Assembly: GCF_019216885.1 (NCBI RefSeq)
Contig: NZ_JAAQRC020000001.1
Location: 6,371,522-6,435,521 of the forward strand
Direction of reading: 5' to 3'
Length of the DNA stretch: 64,000 bases
Origin: Methylobacterium sp. SyP6R
Lineage (GTDB): Bacteria > Pseudomonadota > Alphaproteobacteria > Rhizobiales > Beijerinckiaceae
Below, piece by piece: positions 18,473 to 27,776 of the stretch (positions are counted from its first letter, which is position 1; each line of letters begins with the position of its first letter). A program made the translations under genes and the position numbers. The notes under the pieces were generated by a model, which worked only from the letters and a program-made list of their open reading frames with translations, was not told where the DNA came from and searched no databases.

Positions 18473-19411
18473 TCAGCGCGTCTGCTCCCGCGTCAGCAGC
18501 GTGCGGTCCGGCGCGGCCTCCCGCTTGTCCTGGTACAGCGGCACGATCGCCCGCAGCCACGCCCGGGTGTCGCGGCCGCCGTAATTGCGGTCGATCACGT
18601 CGCGGGTCACGTAGGCCTGGAGGTTCACCGGGCCGAAATTGTATCCGACGAGCCCGCCCACCGCGACCTGCCCCTGCGCGCGGTACCCCGCGACGCCCGT
18701 CGGCAGGTCGGTGGAGCCGAAGGCGACCGCACCGATCTGCCACTTGCCGAAGTTGCGCGTCGCCGTCAGGTCGAGGTTCATGTAGTCGGGATAGGTCGCC
18801 ACCCCGGGGGGCGGCCGGTCGCCGAGGAAGTGGCCGTAGAACAGGTGGCCGGTCAGGTTCCAGTCGTTGCCGACGTAGCTGAGCGCGAAGCGGTGCGTCA
18901 GGGACGGCGCCTGGGTGACGATGCCGGTCCGGCCCGGGAAGTAGCCGCCGAGCAGGTAACTGAAGCCGACATCGCCGCCGAGATCCCAGGCGAGCTGCGC
19001 GGCGACCAGCGGCTGGCCGAGGCCGCTCTGCCAGTCCCTGTCCTGCAGTCCCACGGCCGAGTACGAGCCGGCGAGGAAGAGCTGCAGCCGGCCGCCGGCG
19101 ATGTCCCAGGGCGTCGCCCAGGCCAGGGTCGTGGCGTTGACGTTGAGCGGCGTCACCCCGGGCGCCGTGGCGCGGACGCCGAAATTCGTCGTCGTGACCC
19201 AGTACAGGCCGTGCGGGATCTGTGCGCCGACCGGCAGCCCGAGCGACTGGCCGGGCTGCGCCGCGGAGCCGGCCCGGGCGGGCCCTGCCGCCGCGACGAG
19301 GCAGGCCGCGGCGAGAACCGCCCCGAGCGCCGCGGCGCTCCCGCGTCCGACCCGGTCCAGGCGCGTCGTCCCGATATGGTCTGCTGCCACGAAGCGTCCT
19401 CCCTCATTCAT
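18473..19411 (-). CDS. Outer-membrane beta-barrel protein, SphA/MetA-pathway type
   Basis: A 312-residue exported protein with a signal peptide ending near AAAGPARAG. About ten amphipathic strands alternate with turns, as in RLQLFLAGSYSAVG, GDVGFSYLLGGYFPG and GGLVGYNFGPVNLQAYVTRDV. This resembles the putative transporters of the phenol MetA-pathway/SphA family (PF13557). These are thought to be outer-membrane channels for hydrophobic or aromatic substrates; the substrate here is unknown. The N-terminus before the signal core is long (about 30 residues), so a later start is possible. It converges on ilvA. Confidence 0.75.
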   Translation of the reverse strand: MNEGGRFVAADHIGTTRLDRVGRGSAAALGAVLAAACLVAAAGPARAGSAAQPGQSLGLPVGAQIPHGLYWVTTTNFGVRATAPGVTPLNVNATTLAWATPWDIAGGRLQLFLAGSYSAVGLQDRDWQSGLGQPLVAAQLAWDLGGDVGFSYLLGGYFPGRTGIVTQAPSLTHRFALSYVGNDWNLTGHLFYGHFLGDRPPPGVATYPDYMNLDLTATRNFGKWQIGAVAFGSTDLPTGVAGYRAQGQVAVGGLVGYNFGPVNLQAYVTRDVIDRNYGGRDTRAWLRAIVPLYQDKREAAPDRTLLTREQTR

Positions 19412-19552
19412 GACGGATCGGCGCGAGGCGGGACGCGGTTTTGTTCATTCTTCGCGTCGAGACCGGCCTTGCGTCGTGGCGCGATCGTCGGTCGATCGCG
19501 CTCTCACCTTCCCGGCAAGGGCCTCGCACGAGCCCCTGCCGTCGAAGCCGCG

Positions 19553-19846
19553 TCAGCGGCGACCCGGCTGCGCCGCCCAGACCCGCATCCCGGAATCCCG
19601 CCGGTCGAGGCGCGTCGCGGCCCGGTCGGCCACCATCGGCGCACCGAGAAGCTGCCCGGTTCCACGCATCTGCGAGTGGGCGGAGCGCGGGTCGTGGTAG
19701 GGATGATGGACGTAGGTGCTCATATGCGCCCCGCCCGCCGCCATGCGGCCGTCGCCGCCACCATCGGCCCGGGCGACACCCGCCGCGGCGATGAGGGGTA
19801 GGGCCATCGTGGCAGCGGCGAGCGTCGAGAGAGCGATCGTCTTCAT
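19553..19846 (-). CDS. Small secreted protein of unknown function
   Basis: The ATG at 19846 gives 97 residues beginning with a clear signal peptide (MKTIALSTLAAATMALPLI, then AAAGVARADGG). It has GGAG about 11 nt upstream. The mature part is His/Gly/Tyr-rich at its start (HMSTYVHHPYHDP) and ends in an Arg-rich segment. No family is recognised. A longer frame from 19951 lacks a ribosome site and would bury the signal peptide. It lies 141 bp upstream of the outer-membrane protein gene on the same strand. Confidence 0.65.
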   Translation of the reverse strand: MKTIALSTLAAATMALPLIAAAGVARADGGGDGRMAAGGAHMSTYVHHPYHDPRSAHSQMRGTGQLLGAPMVADRAATRLDRRDSGMRVWAAQPGRR

Positions 19847-20166
19847 GCAAGCCATCTCCGGTCTGCCAGCGTCCCTGTCGTCGAGGAAGACGCCGATTGC
19901 GATGGGATGACCTTGAATGGCGACGGGGATCATCGATGTGCGTGAGCACACACCAAGTCTATCGGGATGCTAATCCCATATCATCTACGGCAATGTGCGT
20001 AGAGGCACATGGCAGGCCGGAGGCCGCCGCGCCTGCGGGATGACGCAGGTGCGAGATCGCCCGAAACCGTCACCACCGGCGCGAGCCGCGTGCGAGCAAG
20101 CTACCCTTGAGACGAACGAGGGCCGCGCCCACCTAATGCACCGGGCGGACGAGCGGAGACGAGCGA
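19847..20166. other. Divergent intergenic region with two short inverted repeats
   Basis: These 320 bp separate the secreted-protein gene from the RDD gene and show no credible gene. Two hairpins share the same TGTGC core: TGTGC-GTGA-GCACA (19937-19950) and ATGTGC-GTAGAG-GCACAT (19993-20010). They flank an AT-richer patch that probably holds promoters. A shared regulator site is possible but unproven. Confidence 0.45.
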
Positions 20167-20685
20167 ATGGCGAATTCCTGGCAAGGCGGGCCCCAGGGCG
20201 GGTCCTTTGGCGGCCCCTATCAGCAGGGCTACGCACCCCCGCCGGGCTGGGCCGGCCCGCCGGTGCTGGTGGCGCACGGCTCGCTGTCGCGGCGCTTCGT
20301 CGCCTACCTGCTCGACATTGCGTTCATCTTCGGCTTCAGCTGCCTGTTGTGGCTGGCGATCTCGCTCCTCGGGGTCATCACCTTCGGCGTGGCTTGGGCG
20401 CTCTACGCGATCCTGCCGGCGAGCGGCGTCATCTACAGCGCGATCACGGTCGGCGGGCCGCGCCAGAGCACCATCGGGATGCGGATGATGGGCCTGCGGG
20501 CGGTGCGGGCGACGACCGGCGGGCCGATCGACTGGATCACCGCGGGCGTGCATGCGCTGCTGTTCTACGTCGCGTTGTCGACCTTCCTGCTCTGGCTCCT
20601 CGATATCGGCATCGGCGTGCTGCGGGCCGACCGGCGCATGGGCCACGACCTCATCCTCGACCTGGCGGTCGTTCGCGACGCGTGA
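20167..20685 (+). CDS. RDD family membrane protein
   Basis: A 172-residue protein with a Gly/Pro/Gln-rich, low-complexity N-terminus (about 1-36). The RDD domain follows: [17 protein letters not shown] with the first Arg and Asp, a second helix pair around [21 protein letters not shown], the loop [17 protein letters not shown], a third helix, and the final [18 protein letters not shown] proteins are small integral membrane proteins of unknown or transport-related function. It lies upstream of bpt, but a very strong hairpin separates the two. Confidence 0.88.
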   Translation: MANSWQGGPQGGSFGGPYQQGYAPPPGWAGPPVLVAHGSLSRRFVAYLLDIAFIFGFSCLLWLAISLLGVITFGVAWALYAILPASGVIYSAITVGGPRQSTIGMRMMGLRAVRATTGGPIDWITAGVHALLFYVALSTFLLWLLDIGIGVLRADRRMGHDLILDLAVVRDA

Positions 20686-20738
20686 GCGGCCAAGGCTGCA
20701 ACCTTCGGCGCCGGTCGCGCTTACATCCAAGGAATTCG

Positions 20739-20780
20739 CACCGGCGCGGCCCGCCCCTGTTGAGGCGGGCCGCGCCGGTG
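20739..20780. terminator. Perfect 17-bp hairpin between the RDD gene and bpt
   Basis: Positions 20739-20755 and 20764-20780 are exact reverse complements, all G/C except one terminal pair, around the 8-nt loop CCTGTTGA. It lies 53 bp after the RDD stop. What follows is pyrimidine-rich (CTATCCTGTCCTTCC) but not a T-run. It is a strong candidate terminator or transcription insulator; part of a repeat family is also possible. Confidence 0.65.
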
Positions 20781-20845
20781 CTATCCTGTCCTTCCTGGCG
20801 CCTGTGCCATCCCCCCTGGCCGGCCCCCTGCGAGACCGACGACGC

Positions 20846-21598
20846 GTGACCAGCCATCCGCGGGACGCACCGCAATTCTATCTCACGGCTCCCTCGCCGT
20901 GCCCCTACCTGCCCGGGCAGCAGGAGCGGAAGGTCTTCACGCACCTCGTCGGCCGGCGCGCCCGCGACCTCAACGAGATCCTGACGCAGGGGGGTTTTCG
21001 CCGCTCGCAGACCATCGCCTACAGGCCGGCCTGCGAGACCTGCCGGGCCTGCATCTCGGTGCGGGTGGTGGTGGGCGACTTCGCGCCCAGCGACAGCCAG
21101 CGCCGTGTGCTGAAGCGCAACCGCGACCTCGTCGGCCAGGCCCAGGCCAACCGCCCGGCCTCGGAGCAGTACGCGCTGTTTCGCCGCTACCTCGATGCCC
21201 GCCACGGCGACGGCGGCATGGTCGACATGACGGTGCTCGACTACGCCATGATGGTCGAGGACAGCCATGTCGAGACCCATCTGGTGGTCTACCGCAAGCG
21301 CGGGCCCGACACCGCGATCAACGGCCGCGGCACCGGCGCCCCGATCGCCGTCTGCCTCACCGACGTGCTCTCCGACGGGTTGTCGATGGTCTACTCGTTC
21401 TACGATCCGGCGGAGGCCGAGCGCTCGCTCGGCACCTTCATGATCCTCGACCACATCGAGCGCGCCCGCAGCCTCGGCCTGCCGTACCTGTATCTGGGCT
21501 ACTGGGTCGAGGGCTCGCGCAAGATGCAGTACAAGGCGAAGTTCACCCCCCAGGAACGGCTGATGCCGAATGGCTGGGCCCGGATGGAGGAAGCCTGA
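20846..21598 (+). CDS. bpt: Aspartate/glutamate leucyltransferase (Bpt)
   Basis: Adds leucine from Leu-tRNA to proteins with N-terminal Asp or Glu, feeding the N-end rule (ClpS/ClpAP) pathway. The GTG at 20846 gives 250 residues beginning [14 protein letters not shown]. Family motifs are present: [18 protein letters not shown], the [15 protein letters not shown] cysteine block, and the C-terminal [18 protein letters not shown] segment. The length matches bacterial R-transferase-like Bpt. Its TGA directly abuts the stop of the convergent SEC-C protein gene with no bases between. Confidence 0.94.
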   Translation: MTSHPRDAPQFYLTAPSPCPYLPGQQERKVFTHLVGRRARDLNEILTQGGFRRSQTIAYRPACETCRACISVRVVVGDFAPSDSQRRVLKRNRDLVGQAQANRPASEQYALFRRYLDARHGDGGMVDMTVLDYAMMVEDSHVETHLVVYRKRGPDTAINGRGTGAPIAVCLTDVLSDGLSMVYSFYDPAEAERSLGTFMILDHIERARSLGLPYLYLGYWVEGSRKMQYKAKFTPQERLMPNGWARMEEA

Positions 21599-22522
21599 TC
21601 AGCGCTTCGGCGGCAGCGGAGGCAGGGCGGGCAAGCCCTGCTCGACCTTGTCGAGGCAGCACTTCTTGAACTTCCTGCCGCTGCCGCAGGGGCAGGGATC
21701 GTTGCGGCCGACGTCGCGGTAGGGGTTGCGCTCGGGGATCGGGAAACCGTCCTCGTCGAGGTCGGGCAGGTGGTCGTAGGCGCCCTCCCGGGTATGCTCC
21801 AGCGCCCCGATCGGGTCGTCGAGGTAGTCGATCAGCAGGTCCTCGAACCGGCCGCGGCTCTTCGGCCGCAGGCGGGCCTCCTTCAGGGTCTCCTGCACCG
21901 TCTCCCAATCGACGACGCTGCCGGCGTTGCGGCCGTCCTTGCGCGCCGCCTTGAGGCGGGGGACGAGGTCGTCGAAGCCCAGCAGCGAGACCGCATCCTC
22001 CCAACCCTGCCAGACCGCCTCGGCATCGGGGGGAGCCAGGCGCTCGTCGTCGAAGCGCACCAGGAACGCCTTCACCGTCTCGCGGTCGATGCGTCCATCG
22101 GCGGTGAGCAGCGCGAGGGCGTGGAAGAGCTGCATCCGCGCGATGCCGACGGGAGCCTCGCCGGCGATGGCCGCGAGCAGACGGTCGGCCTCGCCGTCGA
22201 AGCTGCCGGCGACGAGGGAAGCGAGGGTGTTCGGGTAATCCTCCCCGAGCGCCGCCGCGATCGCGTCGTCGTCGCGGCGCAGGAGGCGCATCAGCGGAGC
22301 CTGGATCCGGGTGTCGCGGGCCGAGGCCAGGACGTGGATGCCCCAGAACAGCAGGGTCCGCTCGGGCTCGGTCAGCGCCTCGGCATCACCGTCGGCGGCC
22401 CGGCCGAGGATCGCCAGGACCGGCTCGGCGATCGAGTCCGGCGTCGCCAATGCCCGTTCCAGGGCCCCCTCGGGCAGGTAGGTCGCCGCCGAGAGTTCCC
22501 GGATCAGATCGGTATCCGCCAT
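21599..22522 (-). CDS. DUF1186-type protein with C-terminal SEC-C zinc motif
   Basis: A 307-residue protein. About 1-230 is helical and acidic, with repeated segments such as LTEPERTLLFWGIHVLASARD and LLTADGRIDRETVKAFL, resembling DUF1186. The C-terminus carries a SEC-C motif in DPCPCGSGRKFKKCC, with the C-x-C-x8-C-C zinc ligands known from SecA. SEC-C domains bind zinc and often mediate protein or ribosome contacts. The frame continues upstream into pheT, but the ATG at 22522 follows a GGAGGCGGG ribosome site. It lies 59 bp after pheT on the same strand. Function unknown. Confidence 0.8.
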   Translation of the reverse strand: MADTDLIRELSAATYLPEGALERALATPDSIAEPVLAILGRAADGDAEALTEPERTLLFWGIHVLASARDTRIQAPLMRLLRRDDDAIAAALGEDYPNTLASLVAGSFDGEADRLLAAIAGEAPVGIARMQLFHALALLTADGRIDRETVKAFLVRFDDERLAPPDAEAVWQGWEDAVSLLGFDDLVPRLKAARKDGRNAGSVVDWETVQETLKEARLRPKSRGRFEDLLIDYLDDPIGALEHTREGAYDHLPDLDEDGFPIPERNPYRDVGRNDPCPCGSGRKFKKCCLDKVEQGLPALPPLPPKR

Positions 22523-22581
22523 GCCCGCCTCCTCGTTCCTTCGTTCCGGCGGCGCGCGCCGCGCCGCCGGCTTGCTCGGGA

Positions 22582-25005
22582 TCAGCCCCGCAGGGTCGCG
22601 CCGGTCTTGCGCGTCACCTCGGCGATGATCTTCTGGCTCACCGCCTCGATCTCGGCGTCGGTGAGGGTGCGGTCGGTCGGCTGGAGACGCACCGCCACGG
22701 CGACGGACTTCTGGTCCTCGCCGATCCCAGGCCCCTCGTAGACGTCGAACACCTCGATTGCCGTCACGAGGTTGCGCTCGGCACTTTGAGCCGCCTTCAG
22801 GATGTCGCCCGCCGCGACCGTGCGCGAGACCACGAAGGCGAAGTCGCGGGTGAGCGGCTGGAAGTCGGGCAGCTGTGCGGCCGGCTTCATCTTGGTCGGG
22901 CGGTACTTCGGCAGCGGCAGGGCGTCGAGGGTGATCTCGCAGACCACCACCGGGCCCTTGATGTCGAGGGCCTTGAGCACCCGCGGATGCAGTTCGCCGA
23001 AGAACCCGACTTGGTTGCGCGGCCCGAATTGCAGCGTGCCGGAGCGGCCGGGATGCAGCCAGTCCGGCCCGCCGGCCACGACCTGGAGGCCGCCGGTCGG
23101 CACGCCGAGGGAGGTCAGCAGCGCCAGCGCATCGGCCTTGGCCTCGAAGGCGTCGACGGGCTTCATCGCGCCGTCCCAGTGCCGGCCGGCGCCGCCGTGG
23201 CGGGCGGAGCCGCGGCGGAGCGCGGTGGCCTTGGTGGTCTGGCCCTCCGGCTGGTCGGAGGCGAAGCACTGCCCGACCTCGAACAGGGCGACGTCGCCGT
23301 AGCCGCGGTCGGCGTTGCGCTGCGCGGCGCGGGCGAGACCCGGCACCAGGCTCGGGCGCATGTCCGAGAGATCGGCGGCGATGGGGTTGGCCAGCGCCAG
23401 TTCCGGCTTGCCGCCGCCGAACAGGGTGGCGTCGTCATGCGCGATGAACGACCAGGTCACCGCCTCGACGAGGCCGCGGGCGGCGAATTCGCGCTTGGCC
23501 TGCCGGGTGCGCTTCTGCATCACCGTCAGGACCGGGCGGATCACCGTCGCGTCGATCCGCGGGAGCGGTTTGGGCTCGATCCGGTCGAGGCCGGCGATGC
23601 GGACGATCTCCTCGACGAGGTCGGCCTTGCCCTCGACGTCGGGGCGCCAGGACGGCGACAGCACCTTCACCCGGTCGCCCGAGCCGGCGACGTGGAAGCC
23701 GAGCGATTCCAGCGTCACCTTCATCTCCGGCCGCGGCAGGTCGAGGCCCGACAGCCGGCGCACCTCGGTCCACGGGAAGTCGATGATGCGATCGGTGTCC
23801 GGCACCTCGCCCGACACCGTGGCCTGGCTCGGGGTGCCGCCGCAGAGGTCGAGCACGAGCTTCGTCGCGAGATCCAGGCCCGGCAGGGCGAAGGCCGGAT
23901 CGACCCCGCGCTCGAACCGGTAGCGGGCATCGGTCACGATGCCGAGACGCCGCCCGGTGCGGGCGATGGTGAGCGGGTCCCACAGGGCCGATTCGATCAG
24001 CACGTCGGTCGTGCCCTCGTCGCAACCCGAATGCTCACCGCCCATGATGCCGGCGATCGATTCGACGCCGGCCTCGTCGGCGATGACGATCGCGCCGTCG
24101 TCGAGCCGATAGGTCCGCCCGTCGAGGGCGACGATCTCCTCGCCGTCGCGGGCGCGGCGGACCGTGAGGTCGCCCTTCACCTTGGCGGCGTCGAAGACGT
24201 GCAGCGGCCGGCCGCGGTCGAAGGTGACGTAGTTGGTGATGTCGACGAGCGCATTGATCGGCCGCAGGCCGATCGCGGTCAGGCGCCGGCGCATCCACTC
24301 GGGAGACGGCCCGTTCCTGACGCCGCGCACCAGCCGCAATCCGAAGAGCGGGCAGAGATGCGCGTCCTCCGGGGCGAAGTCGCGGGTGACGGAGACCGGG
24401 CAGGCCCCCTCCCCCTTGACCGGCGCCAGTTGCTCGCGCTTGAGCGTGCCGATGCCGGCCGCCGCCAGATCGCGGGCGATGCCGGAAATGCCCGTGCAGT
24501 CGGGCCGGTTCGGCGTCAGGTTGATCTCGATCACCGGATCGTCGAGGCCGGCAAAGGCCGCGTAGGGCTGGCCGACCGGCGCATCGGCGGGCAGATCGAG
24601 GATGCCGTCATGGTCGTCCGACAGGCCGAGCTCGGAGCCCGAGCACAGCATGCCCCGGCTCTCGACGCCGCGGATCACGCCCACCGACAGGGTGATGTTC
24701 TTGCCCGGCACGTAGGTGCCGGGAGGGGCGAACACGGTCTTCATGCCGGCCCGCGCGTTCGGCGCGCCGCAGACCACCTGCACGGGGGCGCCCTCGCCGG
24801 TATCCACGGTGCAGACCCTGAGCCGGTCGGCATTCGGGTGCTGCTCGGCCGTGACGACGGCCGCGATGCGGTAGGCCGCGAGATCCGCGGCCTTGTCCTC
24901 GACGCGCTCGACCTCCAGCCCGATGCGGGTCAGCGTCTCGACGATCACGTCGAGGGAGGCATCGGTGTCGAGGTGGTCCTTGAGCCAGGAGAGGGTGAAT
25001 TTCAT
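22582..25005 (-). CDS. pheT: Phenylalanyl-tRNA synthetase beta subunit
   Basis: Large subunit of the alpha2-beta2 enzyme that charges tRNA-Phe. The 807-residue protein starts [15 protein letters not shown] and has the N-terminal tRNA-binding (EMAP-like) domain at about 40-150 with [15 protein letters not shown]. Then come the B3/B4 editing domain, the B5 domain around [14 protein letters not shown], the core catalytic-like domain ([13 protein letters not shown]) and the C-terminal ferredoxin-like anticodon-binding domain with [12 protein letters not shown]. The length is normal. It is the last gene of pheS-acidic-HEPN-pheT, 18 bp after the HEPN gene. Confidence 0.98.
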   Translation of the reverse strand: MKFTLSWLKDHLDTDASLDVIVETLTRIGLEVERVEDKAADLAAYRIAAVVTAEQHPNADRLRVCTVDTGEGAPVQVVCGAPNARAGMKTVFAPPGTYVPGKNITLSVGVIRGVESRGMLCSGSELGLSDDHDGILDLPADAPVGQPYAAFAGLDDPVIEINLTPNRPDCTGISGIARDLAAAGIGTLKREQLAPVKGEGACPVSVTRDFAPEDAHLCPLFGLRLVRGVRNGPSPEWMRRRLTAIGLRPINALVDITNYVTFDRGRPLHVFDAAKVKGDLTVRRARDGEEIVALDGRTYRLDDGAIVIADEAGVESIAGIMGGEHSGCDEGTTDVLIESALWDPLTIARTGRRLGIVTDARYRFERGVDPAFALPGLDLATKLVLDLCGGTPSQATVSGEVPDTDRIIDFPWTEVRRLSGLDLPRPEMKVTLESLGFHVAGSGDRVKVLSPSWRPDVEGKADLVEEIVRIAGLDRIEPKPLPRIDATVIRPVLTVMQKRTRQAKREFAARGLVEAVTWSFIAHDDATLFGGGKPELALANPIAADLSDMRPSLVPGLARAAQRNADRGYGDVALFEVGQCFASDQPEGQTTKATALRRGSARHGGAGRHWDGAMKPVDAFEAKADALALLTSLGVPTGGLQVVAGGPDWLHPGRSGTLQFGPRNQVGFFGELHPRVLKALDIKGPVVVCEITLDALPLPKYRPTKMKPAAQLPDFQPLTRDFAFVVSRTVAAGDILKAAQSAERNLVTAIEVFDVYEGPGIGEDQKSVAVAVRLQPTDRTLTDAEIEAVSQKIIAEVTRKTGATLRG

Positions 25006-25023
25006 GGGGCTAAACCTCTCGGC

Positions 25024-25509
25024 TCAGGCGAGCCGGGCCTTGGTGATGAGAAGGACGGCCAGGCGGCGGCACTGGTCGTCGTCGAGGGATTCGAGGTCGG
25101 AGACGGCCTGCTTGGCGCGGGCCACGACGTTGCGGGTCACGTCGCGATGGATGTTCAGGCTGGGCGGGCTGTAATCCGCCTGATGCCGGCGATCCTGGAG
25201 GTAGGCGAAGGCTGCGCTGATCTCGACGACGATCGGTCCGATTTCAGCCGCCTCCCGAGTTGCCAGGCGCCTTCGGATCTGGCCGTGGTCGAGGAGCCGG
25301 TAGACCGGCTCGGTCAGCGCCGGGTCCCGCCGCCAGAGGCCGAGCGCGCGCGTGCTCGCGAAGCAGAGACCGTGAAATACGGCGTAATAGGCAGAGCTGA
25401 CGGCACGACGCATCGCGGCCTTCTGCAAGTTGCGGCGCCCACGCTGCTCGGCAAGCAGGTCGGCGACGACGAGGAGATCGTAGACGAGGGGATTGCCGAG
25501 CCGCGCCAT
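25024..25509 (-). CDS. HEPN-like protein embedded in the pheST operon
   Basis: A 161-residue, mostly helical protein. The segment LQKAAMRRAVSSAYYAVFHG is the pattern of HEPN-domain proteins of the UPF0332/COG1895 type (RRA-x-SxAYYAxFH). The classical R-x4-6-H nuclease motif of RNase HEPNs is not evident, so nuclease activity is uncertain. Its ATG (25509) overlaps the stop of the upstream acidic gene as ATGA, indicating translational coupling. The next gene, pheT, begins 18 bp downstream. It is an unusual passenger between the two synthetase subunits. Confidence 0.7.
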   Translation of the reverse strand: MARLGNPLVYDLLVVADLLAEQRGRRNLQKAAMRRAVSSAYYAVFHGLCFASTRALGLWRRDPALTEPVYRLLDHGQIRRRLATREAAEIGPIVVEISAAFAYLQDRRHQADYSPPSLNIHRDVTRNVVARAKQAVSDLESLDDDQCRRLAVLLITKARLA

Positions 25510-25835
25510 CACGCATTCACTTCCGAATCCCGATCATCCAGTCCCCGATCGTCGTCCTCATCCCCGAAGATCTCGTCGTCCGGATAATCGAAATCGAGAT
25601 AGGGGAAGCGCTCTTCGCCCTTCTCGCGCAGGGCGAGCCAAAGCGCCGCATTCGCGGCGTTGGATTCCTTGCCCCCGGTCACGCCCGAGCCCGGCTTCAT
25701 GTGCGCGACGACGAACAGCGACGGCTCGTCGGACTGGTTGTAGCCCGGGCGCACCTCGACCCGCTCGTAGCCGGACGCGGTGAGATACCGGGTCAGGATC
25801 TCGTCGGCGATCGTCGTGATCTCGTCCACGGTCAT
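25509..25835 (-). CDS. Acidic protein coupled to the HEPN gene
   Basis: A 108-residue protein of unknown family. A helical N-terminus (VDEITTIADEILTRYLTAS) leads into strands (YERVEVRPGYNQSDEPSLFVVAHM) and an Ala-rich helix. The tail is strikingly acidic (DYPDDEIFGDEDDDRGLDDRD), with over a dozen Asp/Glu in the last 25 residues. It starts 37 bp after pheS and shares ATGA with the HEPN gene. The small acidic first gene followed by a HEPN gene recalls toxin-antitoxin operons; that is inference from arrangement only. Confidence 0.65.
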   Translation of the reverse strand: MTVDEITTIADEILTRYLTASGYERVEVRPGYNQSDEPSLFVVAHMKPGSGVTGGKESNAANAALWLALREKGEERFPYLDFDYPDDEIFGDEDDDRGLDDRDSEVNA

Positions 25836-25872
25836 GGTGCGCCTCGCGCAAGTGCCTCTCAGGGTGTGTCTC

Positions 25873-26955
25873 TCAGCCGGTCAGGCCGCCGACCAGGCTC
25901 GGGATGTCGAGGGGCCGGAAGCCGTAATGCTCGAGCCAGCGGACATCCGCCTCGAAGAACGGGCGCAGGTCCGGCATGCCGTATTTGAGCATCGCGATCC
26001 GGTCGATGCCCATGCCCCAGGCGAAGCCCTGGACCGAGTCCGGGTCGAGGCCGCAATTGCGCAGCACGTTCGGGTGGACCATGCCGCAGCCGAGGATCTC
26101 GAGCCAGTCGTCGCCCTCGCCGAAGCGGATCTCGCCGCCCTTGCGCGAGCACTGGATGTCGACCTCGGCCGAGGGCTCGGTGAAGGGGAAGAAGGAGGGC
26201 CGGAAGCGCATCTTGACGCTGTCGACCTCGAAGAACGCCTTGCAGAACTCCTCCAGGATCCACTTCAGGTGAGCGATGTTCGCCTGTTTGTCGATCACCA
26301 GGCCCTCGACCTGGTGGAACATCGGGGTGTGGGTCTGGTCGGAATCGTGCCGGTAGGTGCGACCCGGGCAGATCACCCGGATCGGCGGCTGCACGGAGCG
26401 CATGGTGCGGACCTGGACCGGCGAGGTGTGGGTGCGCAGGAGCTTGCGCTTCCCGTCTCGGTCGGGCCGCAGGAAGAAGGTGTCGTGCATCTCCCGGGCC
26501 GGATGGCCCTCGGGGAAGTTGAGCGCCGTGAAGTTGAGGTCGTCGGTCTCGACGTCGGGCCCTTCCGCGATCGAGAAGCCCATATCGCCGAAGATCGCCG
26601 TGATCTCGTCCATCACCTGGGTGATCGGATGGATGCGACCGCGGGTCTCGGGGCCTTCCCGCACCGGCAGGGTCACGTCGATCCGCTCGGCGGAAAGGCG
26701 CGCCGTCAGCGCCGCCTCGGCCAGGGTGTCGCGCCGGGACTGGATCGCGCCCTGGACCTTGTCGCGCAGGCCGTTGATCAGCGGGCCCTGCTCCTTGCGG
26801 GCCTCGGGGCTCATGGCGCCCAAGCTCTTCAGCAGCTCGGAGACGGCGCCCTTCTTGCCGAGGGCGGCGACGCGCACGCCCTCGAGCGCCACCTCGTCGG
26901 CGGCGCCGGCGACCTGGGCGAGGAGATCGGTTTCGAGGCTGGTGAGATCGGTCAT
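25873..26955 (-). CDS. pheS: Phenylalanyl-tRNA synthetase alpha subunit
   Basis: Catalytic subunit of the Phe-tRNA synthetase. The 360-residue protein has an N-terminal coiled-coil tRNA-binding arm (about 1-85) and then the class II core: motif 1 around [22 protein letters not shown], motif 2 with [10 protein letters not shown], and motif 3 with [20 protein letters not shown] at the C-terminus. It is the first gene of the operon pheS-acidic-HEPN-pheT, downstream of the rplT terminator. Confidence 0.98.
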   Translation of the reverse strand: MTDLTSLETDLLAQVAGAADEVALEGVRVAALGKKGAVSELLKSLGAMSPEARKEQGPLINGLRDKVQGAIQSRRDTLAEAALTARLSAERIDVTLPVREGPETRGRIHPITQVMDEITAIFGDMGFSIAEGPDVETDDLNFTALNFPEGHPAREMHDTFFLRPDRDGKRKLLRTHTSPVQVRTMRSVQPPIRVICPGRTYRHDSDQTHTPMFHQVEGLVIDKQANIAHLKWILEEFCKAFFEVDSVKMRFRPSFFPFTEPSAEVDIQCSRKGGEIRFGEGDDWLEILGCGMVHPNVLRNCGLDPDSVQGFAWGMGIDRIAMLKYGMPDLRPFFEADVRWLEHYGFRPLDIPSLVGGLTG

Positions 26956-27040
26956 GGTCTGCTCAATCGGGGCTTGAGGCGATGCCCTGCAACGCGCCGC
27001 CCCGCTCCGTCAACCCGGACGGACGGGACGACCCGTGCAA

Positions 27041-27068
27041 CGCAAAACGGCCCGCGCGGGCGGGCCGT
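27041..27068 (-). terminator. Rho-independent terminator of rpmI-rplT
   Basis: On the minus strand, ACGGCCCGC and its complement GCGGGCCGT (27047-27068) form a 9-bp stem with a 4-nt loop. It is followed by TTTTGCGTT, and lies 57 bp after the rplT stop. It separates the ribosomal operon from pheS. Confidence 0.85.
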
Positions 27069-27124
27069 GATGTCCGGTCGTCGAGGGAAACCGGAAGGTC
27101 CGCGGGAGCGGACCCGAGGGAGGC

Positions 27125-27505
27125 TTACGCCGCCGCCTTCACCAGCTCGGCCGGCAGGACGGACTTGGCCTTCTCGACCACGGCGAGGAAGGCCGCCGGC
27201 TCGTGGATGGCGAGCTCCGAGAGCGCCTTGCGGTCGACCTGCACGCCGGCCTTGGCCAGGCCGTTGATGAAGCGCGAATAGGTCAGGCCGTGCGGACGGA
27301 CCGCGGCGTTGATGCGCTGGATCCACAGGGCGCGGAAGTTGCGCTTCTTGTTCTTACGATCGCGGTAGGCATATTGCATGCCCTTCTCGACCGCCTGCTT
27401 GGCGATCCGGATCGTATTCTTGCGCCGGCCGTAATAGCCCTTGGCGGCCTTGAAAACCTTCTTGTGCTTGGCGTGGCTGGTCACGCCGCGTTTGACGCGG
27501 GCCAT
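27125..27505 (-). CDS. rplT: 50S ribosomal protein L20
   Basis: RNA-binding protein of the large subunit needed early in assembly. The 126-residue basic protein begins [20 protein letters not shown] and has the conserved [19 protein letters not shown] and [20 protein letters not shown] segments. The ATG is preceded by GGAG. It follows rpmI after 67 bp. In many bacteria L20 represses its own operon through an mRNA leader; whether it does so here is unknown. Confidence 0.98.
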   Translation of the reverse strand: MARVKRGVTSHAKHKKVFKAAKGYYGRRKNTIRIAKQAVEKGMQYAYRDRKNKKRNFRALWIQRINAAVRPHGLTYSRFINGLAKAGVQVDRKALSELAIHEPAAFLAVVEKAKSVLPAELVKAAA

Positions 27506-27572
27506 GGTGATCTCCTGGGATTTCTACGAAACAGATTGACGGAGGAAGCGTCTTCTCGAACGAAGCCGGTTC

Positions 27573-27776
27573 TCAGCGGGCGTTCGGCAGGAAGTACTTC
27601 TTCACGTTGGCGGCATCGCCCTCGAACAGGGTGGTCGTGCCGCGCAGGTTGCGGATCTGCTTCGTGGTCCGCTTGATCATGCCGTGGCGCTTGCCGGCCT
27701 GGGCGTACATGACCTTGCCGGTCCCGGTGATCTTGAAGCGCTTCTTGGCGCCCGACTTGGTCTTCAGCTTGGGCAT
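27573..27776 (-). CDS. rpmI: 50S ribosomal protein L35
   Basis: The ATG at 27776 gives a 67-residue basic protein starting [20 protein letters not shown] and containing [20 protein letters not shown], which is diagnostic of bL35. AGGAG lies 7 nt before the start. The longer open frame up to 27995 is non-coding leader. infC, which usually precedes rpmI, is instead 4.2 kb away at 31965-32507, with two plus-strand genes between. Confidence 0.98.

Noticed and set aside
25024..25509. Classical RNase HEPN toxin
   Set aside because: The HEPN-like helix motif is present, but I could not find the R-x4-6-H catalytic motif, so I do not call it an RNase.
22450..25587. 1045-codon open frame antisense to pheT and the HEPN gene
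   Set aside because: Shadow frame caused by third-position GC bias; no protein-like composition, and the minus-strand genes are certain.
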